Assembly (NCBI RefSeq): GCF_900096565.1
Contig: NZ_FMYP01000005.1
Location: 32,949 to 96,948 of the forward strand
Reading direction: 5' to 3'
Origin: Williamwhitmania taraxaci
Lineage (GTDB): Bacteria > Bacteroidota > Bacteroidia > Bacteroidales > Williamwhitmaniaceae
DNA: 64,000 nt
Positions 44,907 to 51,698 of the stretch are shown piece by piece; position 1 is the stretch's first letter; each line of letters starts with the position of its first letter. The notes below the pieces were generated by a model, which ran no database searches, was not told the origin of the DNA, and saw nothing but the letters and a program-made list of their open reading frames with translations. The position numbers and the translations under genes are program-made.

Positions 44907-46931
44907 ATGCGAAAATTATTTATCCTTCTGCTTTTAATTGGTTCATTTTCTACCATCGCTGCTCAACCCGATAGCCTCTTAAAAGTTGTTGCTACCTCCA
45001 AAAATGATTCACTCCATTATAAGGCGCTTTTGGATTTGGCTGGTATTTATTCCGATAGCGGGGATATTGGATTAGATTATCTAAATAGTGCCATACAACT
45101 GTCTCTGAGAATGAATGATGACAATAGGGTTGGAATTGCACATCACCGTAAAGGCGCTTTAAACTATCGTAAAGGGAATCTTCAACCAGCTATAGAAGAC
45201 TTAAACATAGCCCTCAAATCAGTTGATAGAGCGAATACTTCTGAGTTGGGTGGCGTTTTAAATGATTTAGGTCTTGCATACAAATCAATGGGAAAGTACG
45301 AAATTGCACTTAGTTACCATCTTCAATCGTTAAAGACGTACCAATCGGCTAAAAATGAGGAGGGAGTTGGAATCGCGTACAATAATATTGGGCAGATTTA
45401 CTACTATCAGAACGATTACAAAATGGCCATTGCCTATTTTACCAAGTATCGAGATATTAACAAAAAAAATGGAAAGTCAGCCGCGGTTGCTGGTTCAGAG
45501 AATAACATTGGTGGTTCCTATACCGAACTGGGAAACTTGCAATTGGCTATGCAGCATTACGTTTCCGCACGTTCTATTTATGATTCACTCGGTATTGGTT
45601 TTGGGGTTGCAATTCTCGATGACAATATTGGTTCTATTTCCTATCGCTTGGGCGATTACAAGACCGCCTTAGTAAAACATAAGTCCTCCTTTGATTACTT
45701 TAAGAAAAAGGGAATGAAGGAGAGGATGGTATTTGCCCAGCATAACCTTGGGTTGGCTCTCTTGGGTGTAGGACAATACCAAGAAGCAGAGCAAAACTTG
45801 GACCAAGCGTTTGAGTTGGCAAAGAGTATTGGTCAGTCCGAAGCAAAAAAACTCTTAACCGAATCGTTGTCGCAACTTTATGCGAAAACCGACAGGTTTA
45901 AGATGTCGCTTATGGCTTACAAAGAGTATACGGCATTAAAGGACTCTTTGAATGGGGTGGAGACGCAAACCCAAATTGCCGATATTCAGGCTAAGTATGA
46001 ATCGGAAAAAAAGGAGGAAGAGTTAAGGAAGCAAAAGGAGCAATTATATCTTCAGCAAAATCTCATGATTGGAGGTTCCTTTACTATTGTTGTTTTTATC
46101 GTTTTGAGTTCTTTACTGGTGTTTGAAAACCGCAAAAAGAAGCGATTATACGTTGCCCTTGAGCAGGAGCAGCGGAAAATTACCGAGAGTATTACCTATG
46201 CGAGTAGGATTCAAGCGGCAGTTCTCCCTCCGAGCGAACTCATCCGACAATACCTGCCCGAGCATTTCATATTCTTTAAACCACGGGACATTGTAAGTGG
46301 CGATTTTTACTGGTTTTCGGTTAATCGAAACCGTGTTTACTTTGCAGCAGTGGATTGCACAGGTCATGGGGTTCCGGGCGCATTTATGAGTATGCTGGGA
46401 TTTACTATGCTCAACCAAATCGTATCAACGAATGAAGATTTAACCGCAGGTGAGATTCTTAATAGGCTTCGGGCGGATGTGAAGGAGGCTCTTCACCAAA
46501 AAGGTACAATGACCGAACCCCATGACGGAATGGATATTGCTTTATGTGTTTTGGATACCGATGATTTAACCCTTCAGTTTTCCGGCGCTCGTAACCCGCT
46601 TTATCTTATTCGTTATGGAGAACTTATTCAATACTCCGGCGATTTTATGCCCATTGGGCATGCTGGTAAACTAGAGAATAGGCCATTTACTAATCACTTA
46701 ATACAGCTCCAGCGCGATGATATGATTTATCTTTTCTCCGATGGGTTTACCGATCAGTTTGGCGGTGTCAGTGGACAAAAATTTAAACGTACCCTCTTTA
46801 AGAAAACGCTACTTACTATTCACAAGGAGCCGCTAGCCATACAGGAGAAGATGCTGCAAGACACTCTTTCTTCGTGGAAACTTAACTACGAGCAGGTGGA
46901 TGATATTTTGGTTTTTGGAATACGCTTTTAA
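44907..46931 (+). CDS. TPR sensor with SpoIIE/PP2C phosphatase, second copy
   Basis: A 674-residue paralogue of the protein encoded at 4770. Signal peptide (about 1-19), six or more TPRs (about 35-350), a charged coiled coil, a TM helix at about 387-407 and a C-terminal SpoIIE/PPM phosphatase (about 430-674). Catalytic motifs are intact: S-G-D-F-Y-W with Asp466, D-C-T-G-H-G, D-G-M-D, F-S-D-G-F and D-D-I. It lies next to an ECF sigma/anti-sigma/outer-membrane gene set but is separated from it by a terminator, so it is probably its own unit. SpoIIE phosphatases act in partner-switching control of sigma factors elsewhere; a link here is only suggested by position. Confidence 0.9.
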   Translation: MRKLFILLLLIGSFSTIAAQPDSLLKVVATSKNDSLHYKALLDLAGIYSDSGDIGLDYLNSAIQLSLRMNDDNRVGIAHHRKGALNYRKGNLQPAIEDLNIALKSVDRANTSELGGVLNDLGLAYKSMGKYEIALSYHLQSLKTYQSAKNEEGVGIAYNNIGQIYYYQNDYKMAIAYFTKYRDINKKNGKSAAVAGSENNIGGSYTELGNLQLAMQHYVSARSIYDSLGIGFGVAILDDNIGSISYRLGDYKTALVKHKSSFDYFKKKGMKERMVFAQHNLGLALLGVGQYQEAEQNLDQAFELAKSIGQSEAKKLLTESLSQLYAKTDRFKMSLMAYKEYTALKDSLNGVETQTQIADIQAKYESEKKEEELRKQKEQLYLQQNLMIGGSFTIVVFIVLSSLLVFENRKKKRLYVALEQEQRKITESITYASRIQAAVLPPSELIRQYLPEHFIFFKPRDIVSGDFYWFSVNRNRVYFAAVDCTGHGVPGAFMSMLGFTMLNQIVSTNEDLTAGEILNRLRADVKEALHQKGTMTEPHDGMDIALCVLDTDDLTLQFSGARNPLYLIRYGELIQYSGDFMPIGHAGKLENRPFTNHLIQLQRDDMIYLFSDGFTDQFGGVSGQKFKRTLFKKTLLTIHKEPLAIQEKMLQDTLSSWKLNYEQVDDILVFGIRF

Positions 46932-46958
46932 TAGTTTTCTTTTCCAAGCAATTCTTCC

Positions 46959-46966
46959 TAACTTTG
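46959..46966 (+). promoter_or_regulatory. -7 element upstream of pepE
   Basis: TAACTTTG matches TAnnTTTG, 38 bases before the ATG. A TTT triplet sits where the TTG should be. Confidence 0.4.
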
Positions 46967-47003
46967 TAAGATAATAGAGTATAACGAAACATCACAAATT
47001 GCT

Positions 47004-47711
47004 ATGAAGTTACTTCTGATCAGTAATTCTACGATGGCGGGCCAACCATACCTGCAATATCCGCTCCCTAACATTAAGGCGTTTCTTGGTAGTGGCGTGA
47101 AAAAAGTTCTCTTTTTTCCTTTTGCTGCGGTTACCTTTTCCTACGATGAGTATGAGGAAAAAGTGCAGAAGAAGTTTGCGGAGATTGGTATTGAGGTTGA
47201 GTCCATTCACCATTCAAAAAATTTCAAGAAATCGATTAATGAGGCAGAGGCCTTTGTCGTGGGCGGCGGAAATACGTTTAGACTGCTGAAGGTTATACAA
47301 CAAAATGATCTTATCGAAACTCTTCGTTTTAGAGTTCTCGACGGTACTCCGTTTGTTGGGTGGAGTGCTGGTTCGAACGTGGCTTGCCCTACTATTTGCA
47401 CTACTAATGATATGCCCGTTACTGAGCCGGACAGTTTTAGTGCATTCAACCTTGTGCGATTCCAAATCAACCCTCACTATATGGATGCCAATCCTGATGG
47501 CCATGCCGGTGAGACCCGTGAGGAGAGAATACTGGAATTTCTTGAGATGGATCCAGATGTTTACGTTGTCGGTTTGCGCGAAGGTTGTATGATCCGAATT
47601 GAGGATGCTACCATTAGTTTGATTGGTGATAGAACGATGCGTATATTTAAAAAGGGCAAAGCCCCTCGGGAGGTTGGAACTAAAGATGATTTAGATTTCC
47701 TTTTCGATTAG
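47004..47711 (+). CDS. pepE: Peptidase E (alpha-aspartyl dipeptidase)
   Basis: A 235-residue S51-family serine peptidase that cleaves Asp-X dipeptides. The nucleophile is Ser121 in G-W-S-A-G-S-N and the base is His158 in I-N-P-H-Y; G-G-G-N-T at 87-91 forms the oxyanion loop. Length is normal (about 230). It is cytoplasmic and its gene stands alone between its own -7 element and a hairpin terminator. Confidence 0.94.
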   Translation: MKLLLISNSTMAGQPYLQYPLPNIKAFLGSGVKKVLFFPFAAVTFSYDEYEEKVQKKFAEIGIEVESIHHSKNFKKSINEAEAFVVGGGNTFRLLKVIQQNDLIETLRFRVLDGTPFVGWSAGSNVACPTICTTNDMPVTEPDSFSAFNLVRFQINPHYMDANPDGHAGETREERILEFLEMDPDVYVVGLREGCMIRIEDATISLIGDRTMRIFKKGKAPREVGTKDDLDFLFD

Positions 47712-47722
47712 AAAAATAAACT

Positions 47723-47749
47723 GAGGCCACCGTTTGGAGGCCTTTTTTT
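47723..47749 (+). terminator. Terminator after pepE
   Basis: AGGCC (47724-47728) with GGCCT (47739-47743), an internal A-A mismatch, two more pairs and a GTTT loop, then seven T residues. Confidence 0.8.
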
Positions 47750-47956
47750 ATTGCATACGGAACAGTTTCTTGCCATCTTTTGATAGTTGTAAATTTTTTG
47801 CGTGTTCATTAACGATTGGCATGAGCAATGGAACTATTAGCAAACGTCTTGAACTCATTTGTGAATGTGAGATAAATGGCCTTAATTGGGTTTTTATCAA
47901 CAGTTGCCATGTTGTTTGAGGCGATTTACTATTTTTGTTGTCCCAAATCCTCCAAT

Positions 47957-48409
47957 ATGCGTGGTTTAGTTCAGCGAGTTATTCAAGCATCGGTTACTAT
48001 TGATGGTAGTGTAGTTGCAGAAATAGGTAATGGGGTTTTGGTTTTAGTTGGCATTGAAGCGGCCGATACTACAGAGGATAGCAGTTGGCTGGCTTCTAAG
48101 ATTTCGGCTTTGCGTATTTTTGACGACGAAAATGGCGTGATGAACAAATCTTTGGTGGAAATCAGAGGTGAAGCCCTTGTTGTGAGCCAGTTTACGCTAC
48201 ACGCCCTTACTAAGAAAGGGAATCGTCCTTCCTATATTAAGGCGGCGCGGCCAGAAGTGGCAATTCCTCTTTATGAGCAATTTATTTACGATTTGCAATT
48301 AACTATCTCTACACCAATAAAAACAGGTTCCTTTGGTGCGCACATGCAATTATCGCTCATTAATGACGGACCGGTCACGATTTGGATTGATACAAAAAGC
48401 CGAGAGTAA
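47957..48409 (+). CDS. dtd: D-aminoacyl-tRNA deacylase
   Basis: A 150-residue enzyme that hydrolyses D-amino acids (and glycine) mischarged on tRNA. The N-terminal M-R-x-L-V-Q-R-V motif, the S-Q-F-T-L catalytic loop (about 77-81) and the C-terminal N-D-G-P-V-T loop (about 137-142) are all present; the Gly-cisPro-like second loop is standard. I chose the ATG at 47957, which gives the exact family start; a frame extending back to 47876 adds 27 unrelated residues. Its stop overlaps the next start (TAATG). TATTTTTG at 47930-47937 is a possible -7 element. Confidence 0.95.
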   Translation: MRGLVQRVIQASVTIDGSVVAEIGNGVLVLVGIEAADTTEDSSWLASKISALRIFDDENGVMNKSLVEIRGEALVVSQFTLHALTKKGNRPSYIKAARPEVAIPLYEQFIYDLQLTISTPIKTGSFGAHMQLSLINDGPVTIWIDTKSRE

Positions 48410-48735
48410 TGGATTTTGAGGAATATCAAAAAATGGTTGATGCCTGGATTAAGGCATATGGAGTGCGTTACTTTAGCGAGTTAACCAATATGGCACTTCT
48501 CACCGAGGAGGTAGGCGAACTTGCACGACTTATGGCGCGTACTTATGGCGATCAGTCGTTTAAGAAAGACGACGAAAAGGGCAGTATAGGCGATGAACTT
48601 GCCGATGTTTTTTTCGTTCTAACTTGTATTGCAAATCAAACAGGGGTCGATCTAACTGAGGCTATTTCACGAAATTTTGAAAAAAAGACCTTGCGTGATG
48701 CAGATCGTCACCACCAGAACAAGAAGCTACTATAA
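48409..48735 (+). CDS. MazG-like nucleotide pyrophosphohydrolase
   Basis: A 108-residue single-domain all-alpha NTP pyrophosphatase. The metal-binding E-E-V-G-E-L (near 33-38) and D-E-L-A-D-V (near 64-69) motifs are intact. It would hydrolyse unusual or surplus nucleoside triphosphates to monophosphate and PPi. The one-base overlap with dtd implies co-translation, putting two house-cleaning enzymes in one operon. Its substrate cannot be told. Confidence 0.88.
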   Translation: MDFEEYQKMVDAWIKAYGVRYFSELTNMALLTEEVGELARLMARTYGDQSFKKDDEKGSIGDELADVFFVLTCIANQTGVDLTEAISRNFEKKTLRDADRHHQNKKLL

Positions 48736-48780
48736 TGTATTTATATTTTCTTAATCAGTATATAACTCAAATTAACCGAC

Positions 48781-49650
48781 ATGAGTGAATCTTACTTAAA
48801 CTACGAGCTTAAGGTTAACGAAAACGAAGTCAACAGCCTTGTTGCCGACGTTAAGCACAGTATCTCCCAGCACAGAACTGACGCTAATTTCAGGAAATGC
48901 CTAAGCTTAATCGACCTTACCTCTCTAAACGCGAATGACCCCATAGGCAAGGGAGCCGAGATGGGCGCAAAGGTTAGCAATTTCTCTTCCCATTTTCCCG
49001 GAATTCAAAATGTAGCGGCTATTTGTGTTTACCCGCCATTAGTTAAGGCCGTGAGGGATAACCTTTCGGATAAAGCCGTGAAAATTGCCGCTGTTGGTGC
49101 CGGATTTCCTTCCTCTCAAACATTTATAGAGGTGAAGGAATTAGAGTGTAAGAGAACTGTTGAGGCGGGAGCCGACGAGATTGATATCGTTATTTCGCTT
49201 GGTACATTTCTCTCGGGTGACCATAAAACAGTTTATAATGAGATTGCCGCTATTAAGAAAAACATTGGAAATGCTCACCTAAAGGTTATTCTTGAAACGG
49301 GTGCACTACCTACATACGACTCAATTCGTCTGGCTAGTTTAATCTCCATGGAGGCAGGATGTGATTTCATTAAAACATCTACAGGCAAGATGGAACCTGC
49401 AGCAACTCTTGAGGCCGCTGCTATAATGTGCTTATCAATAAAGGATTATTATAACAAACATAAAATAAAGATTGGTTTTAAACCTGCTGGTGGGATTGTT
49501 ACTCCCGACGATGCGTTGGGATACCTTTTGGTGGTTGAACGTATTTTGGGTGACGAGTGGACAAATCCTGAGCTTTTCCGCTTAGGTGCTAGCCGGTTGG
49601 CAAATAATCTTCTTTCTGAAATTACCGGGAAAGTAGTTAACTACTACTAA
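48781..49650 (+). CDS. deoC: Deoxyribose-phosphate aldolase
   Basis: A 289-residue class I aldolase that splits 2-deoxyribose-5-phosphate into glyceraldehyde-3-phosphate and acetaldehyde in deoxynucleoside breakdown. The Schiff-base lysine is Lys198 in F-I-K-T-S-T-G-K, with the partner lysine in G-F-K-P-A-G-G-I. V-A-A-I-C-V-Y-P and E-I-D-I-V-I also fit. It has a longer N terminus than E. coli DeoC and matches the long form of the family. It lies 45 bases after the mazG-like gene and before a strong terminator. Confidence 0.95.
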   Translation: MSESYLNYELKVNENEVNSLVADVKHSISQHRTDANFRKCLSLIDLTSLNANDPIGKGAEMGAKVSNFSSHFPGIQNVAAICVYPPLVKAVRDNLSDKAVKIAAVGAGFPSSQTFIEVKELECKRTVEAGADEIDIVISLGTFLSGDHKTVYNEIAAIKKNIGNAHLKVILETGALPTYDSIRLASLISMEAGCDFIKTSTGKMEPAATLEAAAIMCLSIKDYYNKHKIKIGFKPAGGIVTPDDALGYLLVVERILGDEWTNPELFRLGASRLANNLLSEITGKVVNYY

Positions 49651-49665
49651 TCCCATTAAATTAAT

Positions 49666-49694
49666 AAAGGCAGCGAATTTATTCGCTGCCTTTT
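49666..49694. terminator. Bidirectional terminator after deoC
   Basis: A perfect 13-bp stem (49666-49678 with 49681-49693) around TT, flanked by A and T runs. It serves deoC and the convergent prenyl synthase gene. Confidence 0.9.
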
Positions 49695-49714
49695 TTTATA
49701 CTTACGTTTTTTGG

Positions 49715-50689
49715 TTAACTTTTTCTGTTTACAATATAGTTGGCAAGAGCTTCTAGGGCAAGTCGCGATTCACTTTCAGGAAGTTCTTGAAGCAAACTTA
49801 ATGCCTCCTCTTTGAAATCGGACATTTTATTTTGAGCATAAACGATTCCTCCTTTTTGCTCCACAAAAGCCACAATTTTATCGACATCGAGTCTTTTCCT
49901 TTTCGTCTTAATTATCCTTGAAACAACGGCCTTTTTCTCGGCTGCGGTTGATTGGTTTAATGCGTGAATTAAGGGAAGTGTGAGTTTTTTCTCTTTTATA
50001 TCGTTGCCTGATGGTTTTCCTGTCAATCCGGTTGGAAGGAAATCCAGCAGGTCGTCTTTTACCTGAAATGCCATTCCGAGCAACTCTCCAACTTTTTCCA
50101 TACGCGACACTACTTCGGGGGAAGCCCCTGCAGAGCGTGCGCCGCTACTGGTGCATGCAGAGATCAGAACCGCTGTCTTCTTCCTTATGATGTCGTAGTA
50201 GTCCTGTTCGGTAATGTTCATTTTTCGGGTTTTTTCCATTTGGAAAAGTTCCCCCTCCGACATTTCCTTAACGGCATTCGACATAGTTTCGAGCATTGCG
50301 TATTCCTTATGCTGAACGGCCATAATTAAACCTTTCGAAAGAATAAAGTCACCCACGAGAACTGCAACTTTCGATCTCCAAAGTGCATTTATGGACCAAA
50401 ATCCTCGGCGCTCGTAAGCTTCATCAACCACATCATCGTGGATAAGGGTTGCTGTGTGTAAGAGTTCAATCATTGCGGCAGCAGCATAGGTCGATCTGGT
50501 TATTTCACCGGACGCCTTCGCCGAAAGAAAAACAAATAGCGGGCGGAGCTGCTTTCCCTTTCTTCGTATTACATAGTTAAGTATGAAATCAAGGGCCTTG
50601 TAAGGTGTTTTTGCTTGGTCGCGAAAAAACATCTCAAATTCTTCAAGTTCTTTTCTTACGGGATTTTTTATGTTGTCGATTCCGCTCAT
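49715..50689 (-). CDS. Long-chain trans-polyprenyl diphosphate synthase
   Basis: A 324-residue prenyltransferase. The first Asp-rich motif D-D-V-V-D is at 85-89 and the second D-D-L-L-D lies in the C-terminal half; G-K-Q-L-R-P is at 45-50. The fifth residue before the first motif is Ala80, a small residue that lets the chain grow past C20, so the product is probably the octaprenyl or similar side chain of menaquinone (IspB-like). This contrasts with the synthase at 19819, which has Phe there. CAAAGGTA at 50709-50716 is a reverse-strand -7 match. Divergent from the ArsR gene across 151 bases. Confidence 0.92.
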   Translation of the reverse strand: MSGIDNIKNPVRKELEEFEMFFRDQAKTPYKALDFILNYVIRRKGKQLRPLFVFLSAKASGEITRSTYAAAAMIELLHTATLIHDDVVDEAYERRGFWSINALWRSKVAVLVGDFILSKGLIMAVQHKEYAMLETMSNAVKEMSEGELFQMEKTRKMNITEQDYYDIIRKKTAVLISACTSSGARSAGASPEVVSRMEKVGELLGMAFQVKDDLLDFLPTGLTGKPSGNDIKEKKLTLPLIHALNQSTAAEKKAVVSRIIKTKRKRLDVDKIVAFVEQKGGIVYAQNKMSDFKEEALSLLQELPESESRLALEALANYIVNRKS

Positions 50690-50708
50690 GAATGATTTCT
50701 TTGGATCT

Positions 50709-50716
50709 CAAAGGTA
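50709..50716 (-). promoter_or_regulatory. -7 element upstream of long-chain prenyl synthase
   Basis: Reads TACCTTTG on the minus strand, matching TAnnTTTG, 20 bases before the ATG. No TTG at the ideal spacing. Confidence 0.4.
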
Positions 50717-50796
50717 TAAAAATGTTCTTAATTTAGATGTTTAGAGACTAACTGTAATCCATCATAAATGTTTATTCTGCGCGATTCATATGTGAT

Positions 50797-50812
50797 ATAT
50801 TGATATATTTGC
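50797..50812 (+). promoter_or_regulatory. -7 element with AT palindrome upstream of ArsR gene
   Basis: TATATTTG at 50805-50812 matches TAnnTTTG, 29 bases before the ATG. It overlaps an inverted repeat ATATAT-TG-ATATAT (50797-50810), a possible operator for the ArsR protein encoded just downstream. The palindrome is low complexity, so weight it lightly. Confidence 0.35.
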
Positions 50813-50840
50813 ATTTGTTTTAGAAGTTAAATATAGCACC

Positions 50841-51140
50841 ATGCAGCACGTTAACGAATTGAAAATCGAACAACTTGAGCAAGCGGCCAGCATGCTTAAG
50901 GCCATAGCACATCCTATGCGAATTGCGATTTTAAGTTTTCTTGAGGACGGGAATAAAATGACCGTAACTGAAATACACCAAAAATTACAAATTGAGCAAT
51001 CAACTACCTCGCATCATCTTGGTATACTTAAGGATAAGGGCGTTTTGTGTTCGAAGCGTGAGGGAAAGAACACCTTTTATTTTCTTAAGCACAACAACCT
51101 TGCTAAGATACTGGAATGTGTGAGCAAGTGTGCCATCTAG
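50841..51140 (+). CDS. ArsR-family winged-helix regulator
   Basis: A 99-residue ArsR/SmtB-type repressor. The winged helix spans about 15-85, with A-H-P-M-R-I-A-I-L near 27-35 and the recognition helix Q-S-T-T-S-H-H-L near 58-65. The classic alpha3 metal motif (C-x-C-D near the recognition helix) is absent, but Cys73 in G-V-L-C-S and a C-terminal C-x3-C (E-C-V-S-K-C) remain, so it might sense metal, reactive sulfur or redox. It is a small separate gene between the divergent prenyl synthase and queD; a possible operator overlaps its own promoter. Confidence 0.88.
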   Translation: MQHVNELKIEQLEQAASMLKAIAHPMRIAILSFLEDGNKMTVTEIHQKLQIEQSTTSHHLGILKDKGVLCSKREGKNTFYFLKHNNLAKILECVSKCAI

Positions 51141-51227
51141 TTCGTTCGATGTATTATCGGCTTTCTCTTTATGAATTAGGGAAGTTTTATTGTCTTTTCT
51201 ACAGATGTTTAATCCACAAATATTAGT

Positions 51228-51680
51228 ATGGCTCTAATACGGCTTACCAAGGAATTTAATTTTGAAATGGCTCATTACCTATCCGGATATGACGGCGCGT
51301 GTAAAAACATTCACGGCCATTCTTATCGACTATTTGTAACGGTAATCGGTGAACCAATAAGCGAAGAAAAACATTCAAAGTTAGGTATGGTGATGGACTT
51401 TGGGCAGCTGAAGGAGTTGGTACATCGGCGCATAATTAGCAAGTTGGATCACGCGCTTCTTATTCACGATACTCCTGAATCAAAAGAACTACAACCGCTT
51501 CTTACCAAAAATTTTGAAAAGGTCGAAATTGTTGCTTATCAGCCTACTTGCGAGAATTTATTGATCCATTTTGCTGCGGTTATTAAGGCGGAGCTGCCAT
51601 CTAATATTCGACTGCATCACCTTCGTTTGAATGAAACGATTACTTCATTTGCTGAATGGTATGATGAAGATAATAAATAG
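51228..51680 (+). CDS. queD: 6-carboxytetrahydropterin synthase-like
   Basis: A 150-residue member of the 6-pyruvoyl-tetrahydropterin synthase/QueD family. Zinc ligands are His16 (E-M-A-H), His29 and His31 (H-G-H); the catalytic Cys25 precedes them in C-K-N-I-H-G-H. L-D-H-A-L-L and the C-terminal L-N-E-T-x-T-S-F-A-E-W complete the signature. In bacteria this usually makes 6-carboxy-tetrahydropterin for queuosine; no other queuosine gene is in the window, so a pterin role cannot be excluded. It ends 18 bases before polA. Confidence 0.9.
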   Translation: MALIRLTKEFNFEMAHYLSGYDGACKNIHGHSYRLFVTVIGEPISEEKHSKLGMVMDFGQLKELVHRRIISKLDHALLIHDTPESKELQPLLTKNFEKVEIVAYQPTCENLLIHFAAVIKAELPSNIRLHHLRLNETITSFAEWYDEDNK

Positions 51681-51698
51681 ATTGAAATATTTGTTGAA

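Noticed and set aside
50841..51140. Classic arsenic or zinc sensor
   Set aside because: The alpha3 C-x-C motif next to the recognition helix is absent, so a metal-sensor label is not supported.
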